From Micromonospora purpureochromogenes (GTDB taxonomy: Bacteria > Actinomycetota > Actinomycetes > Mycobacteriales > Micromonosporaceae), in contig NZ_LT607410.1 of the NCBI RefSeq assembly GCF_900091515.1, positions 1,240,001 to 1,304,000 on the forward strand: a DNA stretch of 64,000 nucleotides. The letters run 5' to 3'. How positions within the stretch are numbered: the stretch's first letter is position 1; each line of letters opens with the position of its first letter. Below the pieces are notes generated by a model. That model did not search any database. It was not told the origin of the DNA and worked only from the letters and a program-made list of their open reading frames with translations. The position numbers and the translations under genes were made by a program. Shown piece after piece: positions 33,768-45,314 of this stretch.

Positions 33768-36233
33768 CTACAACGGATACGTCCGAGCCACCGCCAGCAT
33801 CTCCGAGCTGTGCGAGCCGACCACGCCCACGTCCGCCGGGCGGGGCCGGAAACCCGGCAGCCCGTCGAGGCCGTCGCTGGCGTCCATCGCCCGCAGCAGC
33901 ACCTGGCCGCCGCGCGGCTCCAGGGTGAGGGTGACCTCGACCCCCTCCGGCGGCGGCGCGTGGAACACGATGCCCCACCAGCGGCCGTCCGGCTGCCGCT
34001 GGTCGATCTTCACCGGCCGGCCGGCCACCGTCGCGGCCTCGATGCCCGCGCCGCCCGCCCCGGCGGTCTCCACGTGCAACGTGGCCAGCCGGACCGGCCG
34101 CTGGGGCACCAGGCGCAGGCGCAGGGTGCGCTGCTGGCCGACGGTGGTGTCGGCCAGGACCTCCAGCTTCGGTGCCGGCAGGTTCGCCGCCGGGGCGGGT
34201 CCGGCGCGCAGCTCGGCGTCACCGAGGCCGGGGAAGTCCTCGACCTTTGCCAGCCCGTCCACGTAGCCGTCGATCCAGGGCTGCGGGTCCTCCTCGTGGC
34301 TGAGCCAACGCGCCTGGCCGGTGCCGGCGTCCAGGGCGTACATCAGGTGGGTGGGTGCCGGATGCGCGGCGTCGAAGCGGTCCACCCGCAGCCCGACCCC
34401 GGCGAGCACCACCGCCGCGAGCCCGGCGGCGACGGCCGGCAGCGCGCCCAGCCGGCGGGCGCGCAGCGCGACCATCCCGCGCTGGCCGCCGGCGGCCGGG
34501 TGCAGCAGGTCCACCACCGGCAGTGCGGCCAGGCCGAGCAGCACCGCGAAGAGCGCCGCGACGCCGCCCATCGCCATGCCCAGCGCCGGGAAGAGCAGTA
34601 CCACCGTCGGCAGCAGGATCACCACGGCGACCGCGCCGGCCAGCGTCACCGCCAGCACCGGCCACGGGCCGTCGATCCGGGTGGCCACGGCGACCAGGCC
34701 GGCGGCCGCGCCGGCCAGGGCCGGCAGGGTCGCCAGGTACGCCCCGCCGGGCACCAGCACGGCCAGCAGCACCCCGAGCAGGGCCAGCCAGCCCAGCGAA
34801 CCGACGGCCAGCGCGGCCGGGCCGGCCCAGCGACGGGTCAGCGCGTACCAGGCGGCGAGGATCGCGGCGGCGAGCGCCACCACGGCCAGCCGGTACCAGG
34901 TCGGCCGGTACGGGTCGAGCAGCTCGGCGTAGCCGGGACGCAGCGCGGTGATCGCGGTCCAGAGCAGCTGGGCGGCGAGCGGCGCGACGACGATGGGCAC
35001 CAGGGCCAGCCCGAAGCCGGCGGCGAGCCGGCCGCTGGTCACCCGCCCCCGTCGCCGGGCCAGCCAGGCCAGCGCCAGCACCGCCGCCACGGCCAGCGCG
35101 GCCAGCGGCCAGGTCAGCCAGCCGGGGTAGCGGACCAGCCCGCCGGGGACCGGGAAGTAGGTGGCGTCGTGGCCGGAGCGCAGGCCCGTCAGGTCGGTAC
35201 GGCCGAACTCCCGGGCCAGCCCGAGGGCGTTGTCCCCGTGCTGCTGGAGGCTGCCCCGGTCCATCGCCGCCGGGGTGTCCAGCGGGGTGTGGTAGATCGC
35301 GCCTCCGTCGATGTACGCCGAGTTCAACCCGACGAAGTCGGCGTCCAGGAAAGCGGTGAAGTCGGTGTCGTTCGGCAGCGCCCGGTAGATCTCCACCGCG
35401 AACGAGGTGCCCACCGGGTGCGGCGCGGCGCGACCGAAGACGTCGACCAGTCGCGCGTTGTTCCGGGAGGTCTCGAACATGATCACCGGACCGGTGGCGC
35501 CGCGCGCCTCCAGGTTGAGCACCACCCCGCCGTCCGCGGCCAGCGGATGGCTCGACGCGAACGCCTGCGCGCCGCACAGGCACGCCTCCTCGGCGTCGGT
35601 GAGCACGAAGACGATGTCGTTGCGCGGGCGGGGACCGGTGGTCAGCGCGCGGGCCACCTCCAGGATGGTCGAGGTGCCGGCGCCGTCGTCGTTGCCGCCC
35701 GGTCCGGACTGCACCGAGTCGTAGTGCGCCACCAGGAAGACCCGCCCGGTGGAGGCGGTCCCGGGCAGCCGGGCCACCACGTTGCGTACCCGGGCCAGGG
35801 TGGCGCCACCGGCGGCTCCGCTGAGCTGCCCCGCCTCGTCGGCGACGGTGTCCTGCACCTCGGTCTCCAGCCCGAGGCCGCGCAGCGCGCCCACCAGGTG
35901 CTCGCGTACCTGATCATTGGCCGGGCTGCCGGCGACGTGCGGGCGGGCCGCGACGGTCTGCACCGTCCGGTACGCCCGGGCGGCGCTGAACTCGCCGGCC
36001 GGCGCGTCCGCCGGACGCGGCGCCGGGGTGCGCAGGTCGACCAGGACGGCGGCGCCGACCGCGAGCAGCGCGACCAGCGCCGCGACGGCGGCGAGCGCTC
36101 GACGGCGTGGCCGGGCGAGCGCCCGGTCGGCCGCGCGGGCCACGGGGGTGCGCCCGGGGGACTCCTCGGCGGCGGGAACTACGGGTGCGCCCACGGCGGG
36201 CTCCTCGGGGGTGGGGCGAAGGGTGAGGATCAT
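33768..36233 (-). CDS. M28-family metallopeptidase with many membrane helices
   Basis: This protein of 821 residues has a first helix (ALAAVAALVALLAVGAAVLV), then an M28 zinc aminopeptidase domain. All metal ligands are visible: VAHYDSVQSG, GGNDDGAGTSTI, DAEEACLCG, LNLEARGA and IYHTPLDTP. About eight more helices follow (about residues 380-620), then a soluble C-terminal domain. The layout matches the Fxna/ERMP1-like group of membrane M28 peptidases. The ATG 36233 is chosen because the frame upstream to 36344 is unlike the family. It is a single gene facing the signalling cluster; the peptide substrate is unknown. Confidence 0.9.
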   Translation of the reverse strand: MILTLRPTPEEPAVGAPVVPAAEESPGRTPVARAADRALARPRRRALAAVAALVALLAVGAAVLVDLRTPAPRPADAPAGEFSAARAYRTVQTVAARPHVAGSPANDQVREHLVGALRGLGLETEVQDTVADEAGQLSGAAGGATLARVRNVVARLPGTASTGRVFLVAHYDSVQSGPGGNDDGAGTSTILEVARALTTGPRPRNDIVFVLTDAEEACLCGAQAFASSHPLAADGGVVLNLEARGATGPVIMFETSRNNARLVDVFGRAAPHPVGTSFAVEIYRALPNDTDFTAFLDADFVGLNSAYIDGGAIYHTPLDTPAAMDRGSLQQHGDNALGLAREFGRTDLTGLRSGHDATYFPVPGGLVRYPGWLTWPLAALAVAAVLALAWLARRRGRVTSGRLAAGFGLALVPIVVAPLAAQLLWTAITALRPGYAELLDPYRPTWYRLAVVALAAAILAAWYALTRRWAGPAALAVGSLGWLALLGVLLAVLVPGGAYLATLPALAGAAAGLVAVATRIDGPWPVLAVTLAGAVAVVILLPTVVLLFPALGMAMGGVAALFAVLLGLAALPVVDLLHPAAGGQRGMVALRARRLGALPAVAAGLAAVVLAGVGLRVDRFDAAHPAPTHLMYALDAGTGQARWLSHEEDPQPWIDGYVDGLAKVEDFPGLGDAELRAGPAPAANLPAPKLEVLADTTVGQQRTLRLRLVPQRPVRLATLHVETAGAGGAGIEAATVAGRPVKIDQRQPDGRWWGIVFHAPPPEGVEVTLTLEPRGGQVLLRAMDASDGLDGLPGFRPRPADVGVVGSHSSEMLAVARTYPL

Positions 36234-36464
36234 CCTGCACCGCGCCGGGGGTGAGCCGCGACACCCCGGGGCCTCCCGTAACGCTCCTTCCCGCCCGACC
36301 GCTGTCCGTGTGACGGTCTTGCCCAGGTACGCCCGCGCCGACACGGCCGTGTTGTGTGCGACCGTTGTCTAATACAGGATCAGCGGGGCACTCGGAAGGA
36401 GCCCGACATCACCAGCGAACTCCCGCGTCTCGCGGCGGTGGCCCGGCCGCACCGGGGGATCGGC

Positions 36465-37678
36465 ATGGCCGGTCCCTCCGTGGCGCCGTACCCGCAGGGG
36501 GGCCTCGGGCCGAACCCCAACCTGCCGCCCGGCGAGCGGCTGCGGGTTCTGCTGGTCGAGGACGACGAGGGCGACGCCTTCCTGGTGAGTGAGCTGCTCG
36601 CCGAGACCAACTCCATGATCGACCTGCTGATCGCCACCAGCCTCAGCGAGGCCCGGCAGCGGGTGGCCGGCGTCGACTGCGTGCTGCTCGACCTCGGGCT
36701 GCCCGACGCCCAGGGCCTGGACGGCCTGCGCAAGGTGCTGGAGATGTCCAGCGGCGCGGCGGTCTGCGTGCTGACCGGCCGCTCAGACGAGCACCTGGGC
36801 ATCGTCGCGGTCGCCGAGGGCGCCCAGGACTACCTGGTCAAGGGGCAGGTCGACGGCGTCCTGCTGACCCGCGCGCTGCGCTACGCGGTGGAACGCAAGC
36901 GGGCCGACGAGAACGCCCGGCGGCTGCGCGAGGTCGAGCTGCGCCAGGCCGAGTCCGCCCGCCTGGAGCGCGGCCTGCTGCCCCAGCCGCTGATGAGCAC
37001 CGACGAGGTGTCGGTGCACACCTTCTACCGTCCCGGCCGGCACGCCGCCCTGATCGGTGGGGATTTCTTCGATGTCGTGCAGACCCGGCCCGACCGGGTC
37101 GACCTGATCGTCGGCGACGTCTGCGGGCACGGTGTGGACGAGGCCGCGCTCGGTGTCGAGTTGCGGGTCGCCTGGCGGGCGCTGATCCTGGCCGGGGTCG
37201 CCGACGACGATGTGCTGCCCGCCCTGGAACAGGTGCTGATGAGCGAGCGCCGCCTTCAGGAGATCTTCGCCACCGTCGCCACGGTCCGGCTGGACCTGGA
37301 CGGCAACCGGGCCACCGTCCGGCTGGCCGGACACCCGCCGCCGCTGCTGCTCTCCGGGGGCAAGGTCGCGCCGGTCCCGGCGCGCGGTGGCCTGCTCCTC
37401 GGGGTACGACCCCGCCGACCCGTAGCGTTCGACCTGGAGTTCGACACCGATGACTGGTCCCTGTTGATGTACACCGACGGCCTGATCGAGGGACGGGTGG
37501 GCGACGGCGACGACCGGTTGGACGTGCCGGGGCTGGCCGGCCTGCTGGAGGAGCCGGCCAACCAGGCGGTGCCGCTGGCCGAGCTGCCGGCCTGGCTGGT
37601 CGGCCGGGCCGAGCAGATCAACGGTGGTCCCCTCGCCGACGACGTCGCCATGCTGCTGGTCACTCGCGGCGGTGGCCG

Positions 37679-37682
<4 letters not shown>
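36465..37682 (+). CDS. Receiver-domain PP2C serine phosphatase
   Basis: This protein has an N-terminal response-regulator receiver (LRVLLVEDDEGDAFLVSELL, phospho-Asp in DCVLLDLGLPDAQG, Lys in YLVKGQ), a short helical linker, and a PP2C/SpoIIE domain (ALIGGDFFDVV, IVGDVCGHGVDEAAL, GPLADDVAMLLV). Phosphorylation of the receiver would switch phosphatase activity toward an STAS-type antagonist. The start is uncertain: ATG 36465 follows GGGGGA, and upstream in-frame GTG codons lie at 36438 and 36354. Its stop overlaps the start of the histidine kinase gene (GTGA), so that kinase is the likely phosphate donor. Confidence 0.9.
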
Positions 37683-39495
<1,813 letters not shown>

Positions 39496-39499
<4 letters not shown>

Positions 39500-39948
39500 C
39501 CGCGCCAGCGGACGGCAAGAGCCCGATCGAGGTCCTGCTGGTCGAGGACGACCCGGGTGACGTGTTGATGACGCAGGAGGCGTTCGAGGAGCACAAGCTG
39601 CGCAACCGGCTCACCGTCGTCTCCGACGGCGCCGAGGCGCTGGCCTACCTGCGCCGCGAGGGCCCGTACGGCGACGCGGTGACGCCGGACCTGATCCTGC
39701 TCGATCTGAACCTGCCCCGCCGGGACGGCCGCGCGGTGCTGGAGGAGATCAAGGAGGACGAGCAGCTCCGCCGCATCCCGGTCGTGGTGCTCACCACCTC
39801 TCAGGCCGACGAGGACATCCTGCGCAGCTACCAGCTGCACGCCAACGCCTACGTGACCAAGCCGGTCGACTTCGAGCGTTTCATCTCGGTGGTCCGGCAG
39901 ATCGACGAGTTCTTCGTCAGCGTGGTCAAGCTCCCGCCGCGTGGCTGA
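39496..39948 (+). CDS. Stand-alone response-regulator receiver (Rcp1-like)
   Basis: This 150-residue protein is a single receiver domain with acidic pocket [16 protein letters not shown], phospho-Asp in [13 protein letters not shown] (about residue 74), switch Thr/Ser in [10 protein letters not shown] and Lys in [10 protein letters not shown]. It has no output domain. Such receivers pass phosphate or compete for the kinase. The extended loop between strand 3 and helix 3 fits partners of the SHDLQEPL kinase group. It overlaps the kinase (ATGA) and the next gene by eight bases. Confidence 0.92.
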
Positions 39949-40750
39949 CCGGCTGCGGGACGACGTCGGCGAGCTGCTGCGGGAGACCGCGGCCGAGGTC
40001 GTGCTGCCCCTGTTCCGCCGGCTGGACGACGGCGACGTCGCCGAGAAGGCCCCCGGCGACCTGGTCACGGTGGCCGACCGGCGGGCGGAGGAGAAGATCT
40101 CCGCCGCGCTGCGCCGGCTGCGGCCGGGTTCGGTCGTCGTCGGCGAGGAGGCGGTCGCCGACGACCCGTCCCTGCTGCGCCACCTGCGCGGCGACGGCGA
40201 CGTCTGGGTGGTCGACCCGGTCGACGGCACCGGCAACTTCGCCGCCGGCCGACGCCCGTTCGCGCTGATGGTCGCGCTGCTCACCGACGGCGAGCTGGCC
40301 GCCGCCTGGGTGCTCGACCCGCTGGCGGAGACGCTGGCGGTGGCCGTCGCCGGAGAGGGCACCCTGCTCGACGGCCGGCCGGTGCGCACCGCCGACGGCG
40401 TACCGCCGCTCGGCGCGTTGCGCGGCACCGCGATGACCCGGTTCCTGCCGCCGGAGGCCCGGCGGACCGCCGAGGCGGGCGGGGCGCGGATCGGCGAACT
40501 GCTGGTCGGGCAGCACTGCGCCGGGCGGGAGTACCTCGACCTGCTCACCGGCGACCAGCAGTTCGTGCTCTTCTGGCGGACCCTGCCCTGGGACCACGCC
40601 CCCGGGGTGCTGCTGGTGCGGGAGGCCGGCGGGGTGGCCCGCCGGTTCGACGGCGCCGAGTACCACCCGGCCGACGACGACAAGGGGTTGCTGGTCGCGG
40701 CCGACGAGCGGACCTGGCACGAGGTCCGCGACGCCCTCCTCGGCGGCTGA
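39941..40750 (+). CDS. Inositol-monophosphatase-family enzyme
   Basis: This 269-residue protein has the metal-binding motifs of the IMPase superfamily: [25 protein letters not shown] (about residues 88-101) and [17 protein letters not shown] near 215. It should remove a phosphate from a small sugar alcohol or nucleotide such as inositol phosphate, histidinol phosphate or PAP. The exact substrate is open. The GTG start overlaps the receiver gene stop by eight bases, so it is co-translated with the signalling cluster, which is an unusual partner. Confidence 0.88.
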   Translation: MADRLRDDVGELLRETAAEVVLPLFRRLDDGDVAEKAPGDLVTVADRRAEEKISAALRRLRPGSVVVGEEAVADDPSLLRHLRGDGDVWVVDPVDGTGNFAAGRRPFALMVALLTDGELAAAWVLDPLAETLAVAVAGEGTLLDGRPVRTADGVPPLGALRGTAMTRFLPPEARRTAEAGGARIGELLVGQHCAGREYLDLLTGDQQFVLFWRTLPWDHAPGVLLVREAGGVARRFDGAEYHPADDDKGLLVAADERTWHEVRDALLGG

Positions 40751-40968
40751 CCGACCCTCTTGAGCGCGTTGTGCGGCGTGTCGCGGCGCTGTGCGACCAC
40801 GTCGGGACGCTGCGTCGACGATCTATGCCTTCGGCGGTTGCGGGCCTGGTCAACCGGCCTGGGTCCGGTATCGTGTCCGGCGGTCGCCGCCCGCAGGCCG
40901 TCCGTTCGCCAGCCGGCGGGGCCGCCGCCGCGCCGCCGTCCCCCTGGCGGCCGAGGAAGGACACTGTC

Positions 40969-41982
40969 GTGCCGAGGACCAGCCTCACCAGGCCGGCCGC
41001 CCGCCGGCCGCTGATCGTGCTGCTCGCCGTCGTGGCGCTGCTGCTCGGCGCCGGCGCCGTGCCGGCCGCCGCCGAGCCGAACGAGGGCGGCACCAAGAAG
41101 CTCCGTGAGGCGTTGGAGGCCGCCGCCAAGGGCCACATCGAGGCCAAGGCGAAGCTGGACAACTCCAAGCGTCGCCAGGCCGCCCTGACCGGGGAGCTGA
41201 AGTCGGTCGAGGGGCGGCTGGTCGGGCTGAACGCCCAGGTCGGCGAGGTCGCCGCGCAGTCGTACCGGCTGGGTCGGTTGAGCACCGCCTCGGCGCTGCT
41301 CAACAGCGCCAGCCCGCAGGCACTGCTACAACGCGCCGCCGAGCTGGACGTGATGGGCCAGCGGGACGCCAAGCGGCTGCGCGAGCTGAGCGAGGCCAAG
41401 CAGGCCGCCGCGCAGGCCAAGGCGGCCATCGACAACGAGGTGCGCGAGCAGCAGAAGCAGCTCGCCGCGCTGGCCAAGCGGAAGCGGGACGCCGAGCGGG
41501 CGCTCGCCACGGTCAGCTCCGGCACGAGTTCCGGCTTCAGCGGCGGATCGCGGTCGGCGAGCCCGGCGCCGCGCAACTCGGACGGGTCCTGGCCGTCGGA
41601 GTCCTGCTCGGTCAACGACCCCACCACCGACGGCTGCATCACCCCCCGCACGCTGCACGCCCTCCAGCAGGCCCAGGCCGCCGGCTACAAGCGGTACGTC
41701 TCCTGCTTCCGCAGCGGCGGCGACGGTGAGCACCCCAAGGGCCGCGCCTGCGACTTCGCCGCCGCCACCGGCGGGTTCGAGAACGTCTCGGCCACCGGCG
41801 GGGACAAGGCGTACGGCGACAGCCTGGCCAACTACTTCAAGAACAACGCCAGCCGACTCGGCGTGCTCTACGTGATCTGGTACCGGCAGATCTGGATGCC
41901 GAACACCGGCTGGCGGTCGTACAGCGGCTCCGGGAGCCCGGCCGCCGACCACACAAACCATGTTCATCTTTCGATGTACTGA
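40969..41982 (+). CDS. Secreted coiled-coil protein with an M15-like C-terminal domain
   Basis: This 337-residue protein has a signal peptide (RPLIVLLAVVALLLGAGAVP, cut after AAA), a long coiled coil at about residues 45-185 (KLREALEAAAKGHIEAKAKL), a Ser/Gly-rich linker and a C-terminal domain with YVSCFRSGGDGEHPKGRACDFA and NHVHLSMY. That Cys/His/Asp arrangement resembles ARB_07466 or M15 D-Ala-D-Ala peptidase-like folds. Together with the coiled coil, the plan resembles cell-wall hydrolase and activator proteins of the RipA/NlpC type, but no NlpC/P60 domain is present. GTG 40969 has GAGGAAGG eight bases upstream. Bases 40751-40968 before it hold no gene. Confidence 0.8.
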   Translation: MPRTSLTRPAARRPLIVLLAVVALLLGAGAVPAAAEPNEGGTKKLREALEAAAKGHIEAKAKLDNSKRRQAALTGELKSVEGRLVGLNAQVGEVAAQSYRLGRLSTASALLNSASPQALLQRAAELDVMGQRDAKRLRELSEAKQAAAQAKAAIDNEVREQQKQLAALAKRKRDAERALATVSSGTSSGFSGGSRSASPAPRNSDGSWPSESCSVNDPTTDGCITPRTLHALQQAQAAGYKRYVSCFRSGGDGEHPKGRACDFAAATGGFENVSATGGDKAYGDSLANYFKNNASRLGVLYVIWYRQIWMPNTGWRSYSGSGSPAADHTNHVHLSMY

Positions 41983-42018
41983 CCCGGAGCGCCAGGAACG
42001 CTGCGTACCATCGCGACG

Positions 42019-43572
42019 GTGAGCAGCTCATCGTCCGACGTCGTGGTCAACCCGGCGCCCGCCGGTCCCACCACCGCCCGCGCGCTGCCCAACGGGCTCG
42101 CCGCGTTCCTGGTCTTCCTCTCCAGCGGTGCCGTGCTGGTGCTGGAGACGGTCTCGCTCCGCCTGGTCGGCCCGTACGTCGGGGTGACCCTCCAGGTCAC
42201 CAGCTCGGTGATCGGCATCGCGTTGGCCGCCATCGCGTACGGGGCGTGGACGGGCGGTTGGCTGGCCGACCGGCGGGACCCGCGCGGCCTGCTGGCCCCG
42301 GCGCTGGTGCTGGCCGGCATCGCCACGGCGATCACCCTGCCGGTGGTCCGGTACGCCGGTGAGGTGCTGCGCGGCGGCGCGGCCAGCGCCATCCTGCTGC
42401 TCACCGCGCTCGCCGTCTTCGTCCCGGCGGCCCTGCTCGCGGCGGTCACCCCGCTGGTGGTGAAGCTGCAACTGGCCGACCTGCGCCGCACCGGGCAGGT
42501 GGTCGGGCGGCTCTCCGGCATCGGCACGCTGGGCGGCATCACCGCCACCCTGGTCACCGGCTTCGTGCTGGTGGCGGCGCTGCCCAGCACGGTCATCCTG
42601 ATCGCGCTGGCGGTGCTGCTCGGGGTCACCGGCCTCGCGCTCGGGTTCCACCTGCGCCGGCAGGAGGGCGGCGGGCTGCCCGGCGCGGCCCGGACCAAGA
42701 CCAGCCTCGCGGTGCTCGGACTGCTCGGGGCGGGGCTCAGCGCGGTCGCCCCGAACCCGTGCGACGTGGAGACCGCGTACCACTGCGCGCGGGTGGCCGA
42801 CGACCCGTCGCGGGCCAGTGGGCGGGTGCTCTACCTCAACTCCGCCGAGCACTCGTACGTGGACCTGGCCGACCCCACCCACCTGGAGTACGGCTACACG
42901 CAGTGGATCGGCGCGGCGGCGGACGTGGTCGCGCCGGCGGGGCGGCCGCTGGACGCGCTGCACCTGGGCGGGGGCGGCTTCACCATGCCGCGCTACCTGA
43001 GCGCCACCCGCCCCGGCACCGACAATGTGGTCTTCGAGATCGACGGTGAGCTGGTCGAGCTGGACCGGCGGCTGCTGGGCGTACGGCCGGGGCCGGGGCT
43101 GCGCGCGGTGGTGGGTGACGCCCGGATGCTGGTCGGCGGCGAGCCCACCGACAGCCGCGACTTCGTGGTCGGGGACGCCTTCGGCCACCTGGTGGTGCCC
43201 TGGCACCTGGCCACCCGGGAGATGGCCGCCGAGGTCCGCCGGGTGCTCCGGCCCGGCGGGATGTACGTGCAGAACGTCATCGACTATCCGCCGGGCCGCT
43301 TCATCCGCAGTGAACTGGCCACGGTCGCCGCCGAGTTCCGCCACGTCGCGCTGGTCGCCCCGGCCGCCGCGATCGCCGGTCAGCAGGGTGCCAACTTCCT
43401 CATCGTCGCCTCGGACGCGCCGCTGCCGGTGGACGCGCTCACCCAGCGGCTGGGCCGCCTCAACGCGGTGCCGGACCTGCTGGCCGGCGGGGAGCTGGCC
43501 GCCTTCGTCGACGACGCGCTGGTCCTGACCGACGACTACGCGCCGGTGGACCAACTGCTCGCGACAGCCTGA
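42019..43572 (+). CDS. Membrane protein with spermidine-synthase-like domain
   Basis: This 517-residue protein begins with about seven helices (residues 25-240, LPNGLAAFLVFLSSGAVLVL, ALAAIAYGAWTGGWLADRRD), then a cytosolic polyamine-synthase-like domain (LDALHLGGGGFTMPRYLSAT, EIDGELVELDRRLLGV, VVGDARMLVGG, FVVGDAFGHLVVPWHL). It is the fused MFS/spermidine-synthase type common in actinobacteria. The aminopropyl-transfer site is not clearly conserved, so it may be a methyltransferase-fold enzyme of different function. It is a single gene with a GTG start, 36 nt after the coiled-coil gene. Confidence 0.85.
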   Translation: MSSSSSDVVVNPAPAGPTTARALPNGLAAFLVFLSSGAVLVLETVSLRLVGPYVGVTLQVTSSVIGIALAAIAYGAWTGGWLADRRDPRGLLAPALVLAGIATAITLPVVRYAGEVLRGGAASAILLLTALAVFVPAALLAAVTPLVVKLQLADLRRTGQVVGRLSGIGTLGGITATLVTGFVLVAALPSTVILIALAVLLGVTGLALGFHLRRQEGGGLPGAARTKTSLAVLGLLGAGLSAVAPNPCDVETAYHCARVADDPSRASGRVLYLNSAEHSYVDLADPTHLEYGYTQWIGAAADVVAPAGRPLDALHLGGGGFTMPRYLSATRPGTDNVVFEIDGELVELDRRLLGVRPGPGLRAVVGDARMLVGGEPTDSRDFVVGDAFGHLVVPWHLATREMAAEVRRVLRPGGMYVQNVIDYPPGRFIRSELATVAAEFRHVALVAPAAAIAGQQGANFLIVASDAPLPVDALTQRLGRLNAVPDLLAGGELAAFVDDALVLTDDYAPVDQLLATA

Positions 43573-43643
43573 TCGGGTGAATCCGCTGACCGATTACGAC
43601 CAGCGAGGTGTAGCGGGGTCCTTCCCGGGCAACACGTCCGACC

Positions 43644-45275
43644 ATGGGTGGTGGAATCCGGAACGGCGCGCAGCTGCTGGGTGAGCGGTACCGGTTGATC
43701 GAGCAGCTGGGCGCGGGTGGCATGTCCGTGGTGTGGCGTGGCTACGACGAGGTGCTCGGTCGGCAGGTCGCGGTGAAGGTGCTCGCTTCCCGGCTGGCCA
43801 GCGACAAGGCCTTCCGGCACCGGATCCGGGTCGAGGCCCAGGCCGCCGCGCGGCTCTGCCACCCCAACATCACCAACGTGTACGACTACGGCGAGTCCGA
43901 GCAGGTCGGCCTGACGGTGCCGTACGTCGTGATGGAGCTGGTCGACGGCGCCCCGCTGACCGCGCGGCTCGGCCGGGACGGGAAGTTGGCCTGGCGCGAG
44001 GCGGTCACCATCGCCGCCGAGGTCACCTCGGCGCTGGCCACCGCGCACGCCCGGGGCGTGGTCCACCGGGACGTCACCCCCGGCAACGTCATGCTGACCC
44101 CGAACGGGGTGAAGGTCGTCGACTTCGGCATCTCCGCGCTGGTGGGGGAGAGCGAGAAGGGCCCGGACGGCGCCCTGCTGGGCACCCCCGCCTACCTGGC
44201 GCCGGAGCGGCTGGACAACGGCCAGGTCTCGCCGGCCACCGACGTGTACGCCGTCGGGCTGCTGCTCTACCGGATGCTGACCGGCCGGCTGCCGTGGCGG
44301 GCCAGCACCACCACCGAGATGCTGCGGGCGCACATGTACAACGACCCGGAGCCGATGCCGGAGGTGCCGGGGCTGCCCGACGAGGTGGCCGAGCTGGCGC
44401 AGCGCTGCCTGGCCAAGTGCCCGGAGGACCGGCCGGCCACCGCCGAGCTGGCCCGTACCCTGGCCGAGGCGGCCGGGATGATCGCGGCCGTACCGGTCTC
44501 CCCGGCGCCCGGCACGCTCGACCCGGCGCTGCTGGCCAGCGCCGGCACCACGATCCTGCCCTGGTCGGCCGACACCGACGCGATCTTCTCCGGTCGGACC
44601 CGCAGCCGTCGGGTGGCGACCCGGCGGCGCCGGGTGGAGGCCGGGGTGGCCGCCGCCGGCCTGGTCGCGGTCACCGCGGCGATGTGGGGAATGACCTCCA
44701 AGACCCCGGCCAGCGGTGGGATCGACCAGCCCACCGAGGCGCGGATGGGCCTGGAGCAGCCGAGCACCTGCGACGTCGAGTACGCGCTGCGCAGCGACTC
44801 CGGCAAGGACTTCGCCGCCCAGCTCACCCTCACCAACACCGGTACTCGCGAGCTGCGGGACTGGACGATGAGCTTCGCCTTCCCCGGCCAGCAGACGCTC
44901 ACCGCCCCCGGCCCGACGGTGCGGCAGGAGGGCCGGACGGTCCGGGTGGGCCCGGCCGCCGGTCGGGAGTCGTTGGCGCCGGGGGCCTCCGAGAAGATCG
45001 CGCTGTCCGGCCGGTACGACGGCGGCAACCCGCTGCCGCTGGAGTTCAAGATCGGCGAGAACGCCTGCGGCGTACGGGTCTCCGGGGTGGCCGGGGCGAT
45101 GCCGCCCACCGCCCCGGCCACGAAGGCGCCGCCGAAGGCGACGACGAAGAAGCCGCCGGCGAAGACCACGGTCAAGTCCTCGGGCACCGGTGGGTCCGGC
45201 ACGTCGAAGGCGAAGTCCGGCACCTCCGGAAAGGGCAAGGCGTCAGGTGACACCAAGGGAAAAGGCGGGAGGTAG
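43644..45275 (+). CDS. Membrane Ser/Thr protein kinase with CBM2-like outer domain
   Basis: This 543-residue protein has an N-terminal kinase domain (about 15-280): glycine loop EQLGAGGMSVVWRGYDE, Lys45 in VAVKVLAS, catalytic loop HRDVTPGNVML (Asp143, Thr145 where most kinases have Lys, Asn148), DFG Asp160 and the LGTPAYLAPERL segment. A helix lies at about 330-350 (AGVAAAGLVAVTAAMWG). Outside follows a domain at about 372-475 (CDVEYALRS, LTLTNTGTRELRDWTMSFAF, LAPGASEKIALSG) with the strand pattern of CBM2 cellulose-binding domains. The tail is Lys/Thr/Gly-rich. It may sense a polysaccharide or wall ligand and signal inward; no substrate is visible nearby. Confidence 0.88.
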   Translation: MGGGIRNGAQLLGERYRLIEQLGAGGMSVVWRGYDEVLGRQVAVKVLASRLASDKAFRHRIRVEAQAAARLCHPNITNVYDYGESEQVGLTVPYVVMELVDGAPLTARLGRDGKLAWREAVTIAAEVTSALATAHARGVVHRDVTPGNVMLTPNGVKVVDFGISALVGESEKGPDGALLGTPAYLAPERLDNGQVSPATDVYAVGLLLYRMLTGRLPWRASTTTEMLRAHMYNDPEPMPEVPGLPDEVAELAQRCLAKCPEDRPATAELARTLAEAAGMIAAVPVSPAPGTLDPALLASAGTTILPWSADTDAIFSGRTRSRRVATRRRRVEAGVAAAGLVAVTAAMWGMTSKTPASGGIDQPTEARMGLEQPSTCDVEYALRSDSGKDFAAQLTLTNTGTRELRDWTMSFAFPGQQTLTAPGPTVRQEGRTVRVGPAAGRESLAPGASEKIALSGRYDGGNPLPLEFKIGENACGVRVSGVAGAMPPTAPATKAPPKATTKKPPAKTTVKSSGTGGSGTSKAKSGTSGKGKASGDTKGKGGR

Positions 45276-45314
45276 CGGCGGCGAAGGGCGGTAGGCGCAC
45301 CGGGAAGTGACCGG

